64,000 nucleotides of DNA from Bacteroidales bacterium. GTDB taxonomy: Bacteria > Bacteroidota > Bacteroidia > Bacteroidales > Muribaculaceae. Shown one piece after another: positions 49,621 through 56,730 of the stretch; position 1 is the first letter of the stretch, and each line of letters starts with the position of its first letter. Position numbers and translations under genes: made by a program. Location of the stretch: NCBI GenBank assembly GCA_019416425.1, contig DXXK01000095.1, forward strand, positions 56,991 to 120,990, given 5' to 3'. The notes under the pieces were generated by a model that was not told where the DNA came from, made no database searches, and saw nothing but the letters and a program-made list of their open reading frames with translations.

Positions 49621-50135
49621 TCAATTGCCGGCAATGGAGTCCTGGGGTTCGGGATCCGGCTCGGTAAGCTTGAAGATGATGGGTAAGTTAACGTAGGTTG
49701 CCACCTTGCAGCCTCCGACCTCGCCGGGTTGCCATTGGGCATGCTCTTAATTAGCCGCCATGCCTCGCGGTCCAGAGATCCCTCGACTTTTTCAACAATC
49801 TGGATGTTGGAAACGCTTCCGTCCTCGTTGACGACGAAGCGCACCACAACCTTACCCTGGATGCCGTCCATTTGCGCCGAGAAAGGATAACGGATATTAG
49901 CCCCCAGCCACCGCATCAGCGCGGAATTTCCGCCGGGGAACTCAGGTGCCTTATCCACTTGATCGTATACTATCTTGCCATTGCCCAGAGTTGATTGCGG
50001 TATCGGGGCAGCCTCACCATTGGAGATGGATGTCGCCATCGCCGGAATCGATACCAGTGCAATGCCAGCGAACAGAACCGTCACCAGCGCCTGTCTGCCG
50101 AGTCTCGCCACTTCCTTTGCTTTTAATCCGTTCAT
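49621..50135 (-). pseudogene. TonB C-terminal-domain protein, frameshifted near its end
   Basis: Signal-anchor (ALVTVLFAGIALVSIPAMA), then a TonB_C domain: FPGGNSALMRWLGANIRYP, GIQGKVVVRFVVNEDGSVSNIQIVEKVEGSLDREAWRLIKSMP. At about 49735 the frame breaks. As written it continues NGNPARSEAARW and runs to a stop at 49602, but reading one base over gives WQPGEVGGCKVATYVNLPIIFKL, the expected family ending, and a stop at 49621. One A lost from AAA in MPKWQP explains it. Secreted TonB-like energy-transfer or partner-binding proteins with this domain are common in Bacteroidales. Either a recent mutation or a sequencing error. Confidence 0.8.
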
Positions 50136-50180
50136 TATGTTCTTAGTTTAAATGATATTTAATAGGTGTAGACGACTTCC

Positions 50181-51890
50181 TTAATATGAAAAATAATTGT
50201 TCTTGCCGTCAGCTGTTATTATCACAGTATTCGGTTTCTGCGCCTTCCGTACTGTCGGTGCCTTAGAGGCACTTGTATACTCATACCTCTCCTTTACATT
50301 CAAAGGGAAAGACCCATTAAATGAAAGTATATTAAGGCTATACCCTCCTCCAAACGGTGCTGTATTAAACAGATTACTACCGTATTGAGTTATCCCTTTA
50401 TCTCCAAATCCAGCAAATGTGAGGTTCATTAATGATGGCAATGGTTTGCCAGCCTCTACATATTCAGGATTTGGATAAATCACATGGTACTTTCTGTCAC
50501 GAAACTCCGTGGTGCCAAGACCCATCTTCCAATCATTTCCATCGGAGTCCTTCAATGTAAAAGTAGTTGAGCTGGCGATAACCGAATCACCCACAAACTC
50601 AAACGGTCCGATATCGGGCATATCGAAAAATATCCGAGAATTATTATATATATCATAGGGCATCGCATCCGTAAGTATACCTGCATTTATCAATGCTGAA
50701 TTTTTACGTAATGTATGTGTTTTAAAATCAAACGCAAGATAATTCTCATTAGGATCTGTTCCGTTATTTTTAAGACTCAGACATATAATTCCCAATTCCT
50801 TGTCCAATTCTGGAATGCCGGTTCCTCTCGGTAATGCGCATCTATACATTTTAGGCTCGTACGCGTCTGCTCGCGGTCTTGTAATATCATAACCTTCAAG
50901 ACTTCCGTTATTCCAGAAAACTGTATTTATGATTTGTGTGAATTCCGGAGCACCGCCCTCATAATGAAACCCCATGCCATTGTTGATGAATGCACAGTGG
51001 ACTATTTTGATATTTGACGATGTTGCCATCAATGCTGGGCCATAACCCTCACTGTCATTCTTGAAAAAGAAGCAATTACAAAATGTTGCGCTGTGGACTG
51101 TTACTGCAGGCCTTATATCACCGCGATCCTTTTTGTTATTTATGAACTTACAATTAATAAAATTCAAATTCATCCCAGTTGAGTTTGACTCAATAGCTCC
51201 GATTCCTTCATTGTCAGCAAATTCGCAATCATAAAATGATAAATTATCGCAACCATGCATAAACAATCCTCCACCCTTATTACCATTGAACCGACAATTA
51301 AAAATATGTCCTTCTCCCGACAAATTTAACCCGAATTGATATGCATCTTTGTTATTGACAAAAGCACAATTGAAAAGGTTGATTTGACCGCCGATTTGAC
51401 CTCCTGAACCATACACTCCATTAAGGATTGTTACTTGGTCTGCTGTACCAGAATTAAATCGATCCGTCATGGTGCAATAAGATAGAGATCCGGAATTTAC
51501 TGATATTGAACCTTTAGCATCAACAGAGTAAATACTTGAATTGGTGAAGTTGGTTTCACCAATCAGTACAGGCTTTTTAGTCTCGTCTATATCACTTGAT
51601 AACTCTTGACTACATAATTCCATTTCCTCAACTTTGCCGAGTTTCTTTACGCCATATAATTGGATATTGGAAAAATCTCCATTTGCCTTATAGAGTCCTG
51701 GTGTTATATAGATGGTGGCTCCATCCACCCTAACACTCATATTCAAGGCCATTTGTAGTGATCCCATAGGGGTTTCCGGAGTCAGGCCATCACCGGTTGC
51801 ATCAGCACTGACATAACGCGTCAGCTCCAATGCCTGCAATGGAAGCACCCCGGCAAGAAGAATCAGAACAATCACAGTAAGTTGTTTCAT
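50181..51890 (-). CDS. Secreted right-handed beta-helix protein
   Basis: 569 residues from the ATG at 51890, chosen because a signal peptide (MKQLTVIVLILLAGVLPLQA) follows at once. Then VSADATGDGLTPETPMGSLQMALN, the usual start of pectate-lyase-like repeat proteins, and several turns of parallel beta-helix with N/S/G-rich rungs (LFNCAFVNNKDAY, IFNCRFNGNKGGG, FYDCEFADNEGIG, FINCKFINNKKD). A C-terminal region (about 430-569) ends in VIITADGKNNYFSY. No lyase catalytic residues can be fixed. Probably an extracellular adhesin or glycan-binding protein. The TonB-like gene follows by 45 bp, and an RNA gene of about 320 nt ends 61 bp upstream. Confidence 0.82.
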   Translation of the reverse strand: MKQLTVIVLILLAGVLPLQALELTRYVSADATGDGLTPETPMGSLQMALNMSVRVDGATIYITPGLYKANGDFSNIQLYGVKKLGKVEEMELCSQELSSDIDETKKPVLIGETNFTNSSIYSVDAKGSISVNSGSLSYCTMTDRFNSGTADQVTILNGVYGSGGQIGGQINLFNCAFVNNKDAYQFGLNLSGEGHIFNCRFNGNKGGGLFMHGCDNLSFYDCEFADNEGIGAIESNSTGMNLNFINCKFINNKKDRGDIRPAVTVHSATFCNCFFFKNDSEGYGPALMATSSNIKIVHCAFINNGMGFHYEGGAPEFTQIINTVFWNNGSLEGYDITRPRADAYEPKMYRCALPRGTGIPELDKELGIICLSLKNNGTDPNENYLAFDFKTHTLRKNSALINAGILTDAMPYDIYNNSRIFFDMPDIGPFEFVGDSVIASSTTFTLKDSDGNDWKMGLGTTEFRDRKYHVIYPNPEYVEAGKPLPSLMNLTFAGFGDKGITQYGSNLFNTAPFGGGYSLNILSFNGSFPLNVKERYEYTSASKAPTVRKAQKPNTVIITADGKNNYFSY

Positions 51891-51950
51891 GTGTGTTGGT
51901 TGAGTTGTTTTGAGCATCCGCGATCCGCGACGGATGCCTGTTGTAAGTAT

Positions 51951-52271
51951 ACAAGAAAGGTGTGAGGATCGTACTTCTGTCTTATCGGTCGTTCAGGTCT
52001 TGGCTTACCTCAGGCATCGATAAGACAACAGCCCCACACCGGTTGGGATATACAAGTCATGCGCCGCTCCCCTCGGGGAGGACGGTGGTGCATATCGATC
52101 TGATGTGGTGCTATTGTCCTTCGCTACCCAATGCCTGATGTAAACCGCCAAGTTCGAACGGCTGGGATTGGAACTTCAATAACACCTTCGGGGCTGTCTC
52201 TTGCACTAATCGCTTCTCAGCCCCTGTGCCCATATTGTAGGAACGTCGCCAACCTCTGCCGGCATTCCGCT
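51951..52271 (-). ncRNA. Putative structured RNA A (about 321 nt)
   Basis: Runs from just after the promoter at 52278-52308 to a terminator-like hairpin: outer stem GGTGTG..CACACC, inner stem TGTCTTATCG/CGATAAGACA with a 30-nt loop, then TTTCTT. Inside are GGGGCTG/CAGCCCC and AAGTTC/GAACTT stems and a variable hairpin at 52061-52091. The loop sequence ATGCCTGA is complementary to TCAGGCAT about 100 nt upstream, a possible pseudoknot. A further hairpin (51914-51937, GCATCCG/CGGATGC) follows the end. Copy B at 54.4 kb is closely similar, with stem changes that keep pairing. No tmRNA, RNase P or SRP signature. Confidence 0.75.
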
Positions 52272-52277
52272 CCGCCA

Positions 52278-52308
52278 CAAAATTAATTCAAATTATCCAT
52301 TCCCACAA
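52278..52308 (-). promoter_or_regulatory. Promoter of putative RNA A
   Basis: Minus strand TTG (52306-52308), 20-nt spacer, TAATTTTG (52278-52285). Confidence 0.7.
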
Positions 52309-52397
52309 CTTTTATCACATTTTTATTTGCATCCTCCCCGTTTTAATAAAAATGCCTCTGTGAACGTTATATATACAAAACTAATAAAATTCTAAAA

Positions 52398-52793
52398 ATG
52401 ACTGAAGGAAAAGAATACAAAGTACGGTTGACTACAGAATGTCATGAGGGCGACAAGACCCACAGATTCAATCTGCATTATTATGTATTCAAGGATGAAG
52501 ATTCATATATTGCATATTGCCCGGCTCTTGACATAACGACTTCCGGCACAGACTTCAATGACGCGGTCGCTCAGTTCTATGAGAATTTCCAGCTTTATAT
52601 AGAATGTTGTCTTGAAGATGGCACTCTAATTGAAGATTTGCTTGACCATGGATGGAAGTTACAGGGAGCACAACTCATTCAGCCATCGTTCGATGAGCTG
52701 TTAAGAAAGCAGGAGTTCAGATGTCTGCTGGACAGCGATAAGGAGTTCGATAAACTCAACGCACCACTTAGATTACAAACCGTGCCATCATGA
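52398..52793 (+). CDS. hicB: HicB-family antitoxin
   Basis: 131 residues. The HicB core is clear: FKDEDSYIAYCPALDITTSGTDFNDAVAQFYENFQLYIE, the degenerate RNase-H-like fold that covers HicA. The C-terminal 40 residues (QPSFDELLRKQEFRCLLDS...) show no evident DNA-binding motif, so autoregulation may differ from classical HicB. It overlaps hicA by ATGA. Antitoxin first, toxin second. Confidence 0.85.
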   Translation: MTEGKEYKVRLTTECHEGDKTHRFNLHYYVFKDEDSYIAYCPALDITTSGTDFNDAVAQFYENFQLYIECCLEDGTLIEDLLDHGWKLQGAQLIQPSFDELLRKQEFRCLLDSDKEFDKLNAPLRLQTVPS

Positions 52794-53023
52794 AAACGTT
52801 GCGCAACATCAAGATATCGGATTTCCGAAAGATCCTGACATTACTGGGATGTTCATACCGTCGCAGCAAAGGCGGACATGAAGCATGGCAGAAAGAGGGA
52901 TTGAGAAGACCCATCACATTCCAGACTCATGTAGAGCCGATTCCCGAGTTAGTGGTCCGGAATGCAATCCGAGATCTCGGAATAACAAAGGAAGAATTCC
53001 TCACCATCTACGAATCCATCTAA
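52790..53023 (+). CDS. hicA: HicA-family mRNA interferase toxin
   Basis: 77 residues with a dsRBD-like fold: KISDFRKILTLLGCSYRRSKGGHEAW, where the His in GGHEAW is the catalytic residue of HicA, then PITFQTHVEPIPELVVRNAIRDLGITKEEFL. HicA toxins cut mRNA in the cytosol; HicB neutralises it. Intact by eye. The pair sits between two paralogous cassettes, a typical accessory position. Confidence 0.9.
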   Translation: MKTLRNIKISDFRKILTLLGCSYRRSKGGHEAWQKEGLRRPITFQTHVEPIPELVVRNAIRDLGITKEEFLTIYESI

Positions 53024-53045
53024 TACTGCATCTACAGTAACAAAC

Positions 53046-53071
53046 AGGCGGCTCGGTCTCCCAAGCCGCCT
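53046..53071 (-). terminator. Repeated terminator hairpin, copy T3
   Basis: Same AGGCGGCT...AGCCGCCT hairpin as T1/T2, followed on the minus strand by TGTTTGTT, 33 nt past the stop of the zinc-ribbon membrane protein. Confidence 0.75.
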
Positions 53072-53104
53072 ATGAGGAACAAGTCTTATCTTCTAAGTAA
53101 GTGA

Positions 53105-53644
53105 TCAATCTCTCAAATCCTCCGGACGGGTATCCTTACGGAAATTCTCCTCATCTTCCTCAGTCCACTCGAACAGGGAGTTGCAATCCGGGCAATATGT
53201 GTAATAGGTGGTATTGGTCACGACATGCGTGTGTTTCTTCAAATATTTTTCCTTTGTCTCACTGTTTATATAGTGAGTGACATTCGTCCTTTCGAATCCA
53301 TCGATATTCTTGCCTATGACACGCAGATGCATAGAGCCACAGTTCTCGCAACGATGGTTCTTGAAGTATCGACGGTAATACCTGAACTGGAATACATTAA
53401 AAAATAGAATCAACAATAAATATACAAATCCTCCAAGCCACCCGGCTTTTTTATCCATCGACAGACCAATTAAGATAAAAACCATATATCCAAAATACCC
53501 AAGATAATATATAATGGATATAACAAAATTAGGAATCCGTCTAATATACCATAGAGGAATTGTTGCTGCCATCACAAAGGTTGGAAAAAAAATAATTTCC
53601 CAGAATCCTACTGAAATTGACAATAATATTAATGTTGGAACCAT
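53105..53644 (-). CDS. Membrane protein with C-terminal zinc ribbon
   Basis: 179 residues from the ATG at 53644 (preceded by AAAAAGGG); a GTG at 53689 inside the end of the upstream gene would add 15 residues and is less likely. About four membrane helices (VPTLILLSISVGFWEIIFF, TFVMAATIPLWYI, FVISIIYYLGYFGYMVFILIG, LGGFVYLLLILFFNVFQF) are followed by a cytosolic zinc ribbon with CENCGSMHL and CPDCNSLFEW and an acidic tail. Unknown function. Second gene of the cassette below RNA B, ended by terminator T3. Confidence 0.78.
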   Translation of the reverse strand: MVPTLILLSISVGFWEIIFFPTFVMAATIPLWYIRRIPNFVISIIYYLGYFGYMVFILIGLSMDKKAGWLGGFVYLLLILFFNVFQFRYYRRYFKNHRCENCGSMHLRVIGKNIDGFERTNVTHYINSETKEKYLKKHTHVVTNTTYYTYCPDCNSLFEWTEEDEENFRKDTRPEDLRD

Positions 53645-53672
53645 ATCTAAACCCTTTTTGAATGTGGTCAAC

Positions 53673-54338
53673 TTAGCTGTTACGGGCACGCTCCTTGTAC
53701 TCGAGGTACAGGTTGTAATAATAGTCAGCCTGACTTTTGGCCGAACGTGCCTCGCGCATGCAATACTCAGCGCTCGACCGACATGACGACGCCTGACTCA
53801 GGGCGGAGCTGTCATCGAACTCTCGTCCACGTCGCTCGTAATCCTCTGCATAGCGGAGTTCAGTATCGGCCTGGTCCGCGTAACGCTCGGCTTCCGACTT
53901 ATAGGACTCGTAACGGCTGTACGCATTATCGGCATCTCGTTCATAACTGGCCCGGTTCTCGGCCGACCTGCGCTGACGCTCCCTTTCTTCGTAGTCATTG
54001 TCCGATGAATATGACGACCTGCTGGAATAGCTTTGATATGAGCTCCCTGAGGAATAATTGCCGCTCGAGCTTGATCCGTAGTCCGCTACATCGTAATCAT
54101 CACTGCTACCTGACGAATCATATTCGTCCCGTTCTCCTAATATACAGAGTCCGCCTCCAATACTTGCTATCCAGAATCCCCAGCTGAAGGAATCAAATAT
54201 CCAGTTGGTTAAGGCGCCACCTATACAGCCGAACATGATACTGACCAGCACCAACGAGAGCCAAAAACTATATTGCTTAACAAACATGGCCAATCCAAAC
54301 AAGGCCACACATACCACTATCAATACTACAAAACCCAT
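53673..54338 (-). CDS. Two-helix membrane protein with Ser/Tyr-rich linker and coiled coil
   Basis: 221 residues: two hydrophobic helices (FVVLIVVCVALFGLAMFV, FWIASIGGGLCILG), a low-complexity Ser/Gly/Tyr region (DYGSSSSGNYSSGSSYQSYS), and a charged helical C-terminus rich in Ala, Tyr, Glu and Arg with heptad-like spacing (ERQRRSAENRASYERDADNAY ... LYLEYKERARNS). No family recognised; a membrane-anchored oligomer is likely. Its C-terminal end has a broken relative at 49.55 kb. It starts 54 bp below the end of RNA B. Confidence 0.72.
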   Translation of the reverse strand: MGFVVLIVVCVALFGLAMFVKQYSFWLSLVLVSIMFGCIGGALTNWIFDSFSWGFWIASIGGGLCILGERDEYDSSGSSDDYDVADYGSSSSGNYSSGSSYQSYSSRSSYSSDNDYEERERQRRSAENRASYERDADNAYSRYESYKSEAERYADQADTELRYAEDYERRGREFDDSSALSQASSCRSSAEYCMREARSAKSQADYYYNLYLEYKERARNS

Positions 54339-54391
54339 AATCTAAAAAAGTCGCGCATCCCCGACCCACCTGGGATGCTGGTGTAAGTATA

Positions 54392-54710
54392 CAAAAAAGG
54401 TGTGAGGATCGTACTTCTGTCTTATCGGTCGTTCAGGTCTTGGCTTACCTCAGGCATCGATAAGACAACAGCCCCACACCGGTTGGAATATGCATGTCCC
54501 ACGCCTGCCCTTACGGGTGGCGTGCGTGCATCCTGTCTGATGTGGTGCTATTGTCCTTCGCTACCCAATGCCTGATTCTTACGGCCAAGTTCGAACGACT
54601 GGGATTGGAACTTCAATAACACCTTCGGGGCTGTCTCATGCACAAAAATCGCTTCTCAGCCCCAGTGCCCATATTGTCGGAACGGCCCCGACCTCTGTCA
54701 GCATTCCGCC
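54392..54710 (-). ncRNA. Putative structured RNA B (about 319 nt)
   Basis: Closely similar to RNA A over its whole length, with the same promoter, the same GGGGCTG/CAGCCCC and AAGTTC/GAACTT stems, the inner TGTCTTATCG stem and the terminator-like end (CACACC then TTTTTT). The variable hairpin differs in sequence but still pairs (CACGCC-TGCCC / GGGT-GGCGTG), as does the hairpin just past the end (54355-54378, GCATCCC/GGGATGC against GCATCCG/CGGATGC in A). Compensatory changes of this kind indicate selection for RNA structure. It lies directly upstream of the Ser-rich membrane protein gene. Confidence 0.75.
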
Positions 54711-54716
54711 CCGCCA

Positions 54717-54748
54717 CAAAATTAATCCAAATTTTCGATTCCCGCAAA
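54717..54748 (-). promoter_or_regulatory. Promoter of putative RNA B
   Basis: Minus strand TTTG (54745-54748), 20-nt spacer, TAATTTTG (54717-54724). Confidence 0.72.
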
Positions 54749-54759
54749 TATTATTTAAT

Positions 54760-56703
54760 CTATATCAGGTAGCCGGCGTTGCGGAGCAGTGCGACGAACT
54801 TCTCGTAGTCCTCCTCCGGAACCATAATGCGATAGCCCTCCGCCCGGATCACCATATTGCGGAATTCCGCGTCCGTGGACAGCAACCGCTGTAGAACCAC
54901 GTTCTCAGGATTTATCCTGCACACCACATACCGCTTTGTCTCGACCACCAGACTGCCCCTTCCCACATTAGACCTCAGCTGCTTGAAGAATGCATCCCAT
55001 ACCGGAGGTAACTTCTTGCATATATATTTCCTGAACTCCGCTATCAGGTCATCCAAATCGGCTGCATTACGACAAGACTGCAGGACACTCCGGGGAGTCA
55101 CGACCCACCTGTTGCCACACTGATCACCGATCCGGTTCAACCACAGGTTGTAGGGATTGTCGGGATTCAAAGCCACGACTATGAGCGGATGGTCGATCAG
55201 CTCATAATTATGCAGATACTTGACCTTGACCGTTAGATCCACATGCGGGCCACGATCCAGGACAAACATTCCCAACGGTGTCAGCCGCGTATAACGCAGA
55301 CAGTCATAATTGGACTCCTCGTCCTTACGATGCCGCAGGCTTACCGATGTCTCCAGCACTCCGATCGCCGTCAGGAAATAGACATACCCACGTACCAGCT
55401 GGAATGTCATATACTTCACTATGTTGCCGGGAGTCAGGTCCTTGGCTGCCGCCATGGTGCTCTTGAAATTCATATACGGCCACGTCTCCCGCTCCGGAAC
55501 CAACAGTTCCCTGTTCTTGACGTAAAGGCGTCTGTACGCCTCATGAACCACATTGTCCACCGGAGTCCACTCCTTATCCTGTATCACCGTGAGCGATTCA
55601 TACAGACAGTCAATCACGGTTTTGTTCAGGAAGGTACTGGCTTTTGATGTCGTCATGCCGTTGATGCAGGGAAGCATCAGCTTCACCATCTGCGGGTGCT
55701 TGAACAGATTCCCCCTGTTGCGCGTCAGGATATTCTTGACTATATAGGCCGGATCGGAGACCTGATTCCTGCCCCCTGTTATGTCCGAATACCCAGACTC
55801 CATATAATCATACAGGAATCCCAGCAACGCCGCCCCTTCCAGACTGTTGTTCTCCTCATCGAACACATATTCCAAGACAATCTTGTTCACCGCCTTGGCA
55901 ACCGGGTCCGACGGAAGGCTCTTGACAAAACGCTTCTTATCGGCCTTGTTCATCAGCTTGGTAGCCGTGGGATTGATAATGCCCGCATCCAGCATGGCGG
56001 CACCCAGGGAAAACTGGAACGCCACTGATTCCATACGGTTCACCACTACCGTCTCATCGCTCTGATCCGGATTCGGGTCGCTCACCGTCGGTTCCGGAGG
56101 ATACGCCCGCTGCACCGCGTCATTGACCAGGATGGCCGGCAGCCGCAGATACACATCCTTCTGGTCCAGCTTGGATGAATAGCGGCGCTCATAGAACAAT
56201 GGCCTGAAACTCTTGATATCCGGACGCAACCTCACCTTGAACTGCCCGTAATAATCGGGCTCGAGCTGTATCGCATCCTTGCCCAGCACCCGGCTGACAT
56301 CCATGGCGCTCACGGCTCCGGACCTGGCCACCATTTCCGTCAGCATCGCCACTCCGATGTCTTGGTCATGCTTGCGCAGATCCTCGTTGCGGCTGTCGGA
56401 ATTGTAGTAGGCAAGCGCCTCCATCAGCAGGTCTTTCTTCATGGAGTAGTATGATGCGACCGGATCCGGGCCGAACACCTTCCGGACATTATCCGGAACC
56501 GTCACTTCAACACCCTTAAAATCGACATACCTCAGATTCGTGGTCTTCTGATCCCTCCGGATTATCTCCAGAAAGTTGACTATGTCCGCCTTGGTGTAGA
56601 TCAACGAGTAGACATTGACAGCGGTCTTTATTACTATTTTGGATCCGACGTAGAACAATTGCTCGTTACTAACCATTGACCGGATTCTATCCCAAATCTT
56701 CAT
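54760..56703 (-). CDS. SNF2-associated protein with helicase-C_3-like C-terminus
   Basis: 647 residues, no signal peptide. The C-terminal 150 (LIVVALNPDNPYNLWLNRIG ... RWVVTPRSVLQSCRNAADLDDLIAEFRKYI ... RILVGRGSL-like stretch, then NVVLQRLLSTDAEFRN and YRIMVPEEDYEKFVALLRNAGYLI) resemble the XPB/Ssl2-type helicase-associated domain, which packs against helicase cores. The N-terminal 450 residues are mostly helical with no recognised motif. It follows the SNF2 helicase gene by 27 bp on the same strand, so the pair probably forms a complex acting on DNA or chromatin-like complexes. Function unknown. Confidence 0.65.
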   Translation of the reverse strand: MKIWDRIRSMVSNEQLFYVGSKIVIKTAVNVYSLIYTKADIVNFLEIIRRDQKTTNLRYVDFKGVEVTVPDNVRKVFGPDPVASYYSMKKDLLMEALAYYNSDSRNEDLRKHDQDIGVAMLTEMVARSGAVSAMDVSRVLGKDAIQLEPDYYGQFKVRLRPDIKSFRPLFYERRYSSKLDQKDVYLRLPAILVNDAVQRAYPPEPTVSDPNPDQSDETVVVNRMESVAFQFSLGAAMLDAGIINPTATKLMNKADKKRFVKSLPSDPVAKAVNKIVLEYVFDEENNSLEGAALLGFLYDYMESGYSDITGGRNQVSDPAYIVKNILTRNRGNLFKHPQMVKLMLPCINGMTTSKASTFLNKTVIDCLYESLTVIQDKEWTPVDNVVHEAYRRLYVKNRELLVPERETWPYMNFKSTMAAAKDLTPGNIVKYMTFQLVRGYVYFLTAIGVLETSVSLRHRKDEESNYDCLRYTRLTPLGMFVLDRGPHVDLTVKVKYLHNYELIDHPLIVVALNPDNPYNLWLNRIGDQCGNRWVVTPRSVLQSCRNAADLDDLIAEFRKYICKKLPPVWDAFFKQLRSNVGRGSLVVETKRYVVCRINPENVVLQRLLSTDAEFRNMVIRAEGYRIMVPEEDYEKFVALLRNAGYLI

Positions 56704-56730
56704 ATCCTCTCAGCGTTAATACAGAAACCT

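Noticed and set aside
51951..52271. tmRNA, RNase P RNA or SRP RNA
   Set aside because: None of the conserved core sequences are present, and at least two close copies exist within 3 kb, which those single-copy RNAs would not show.
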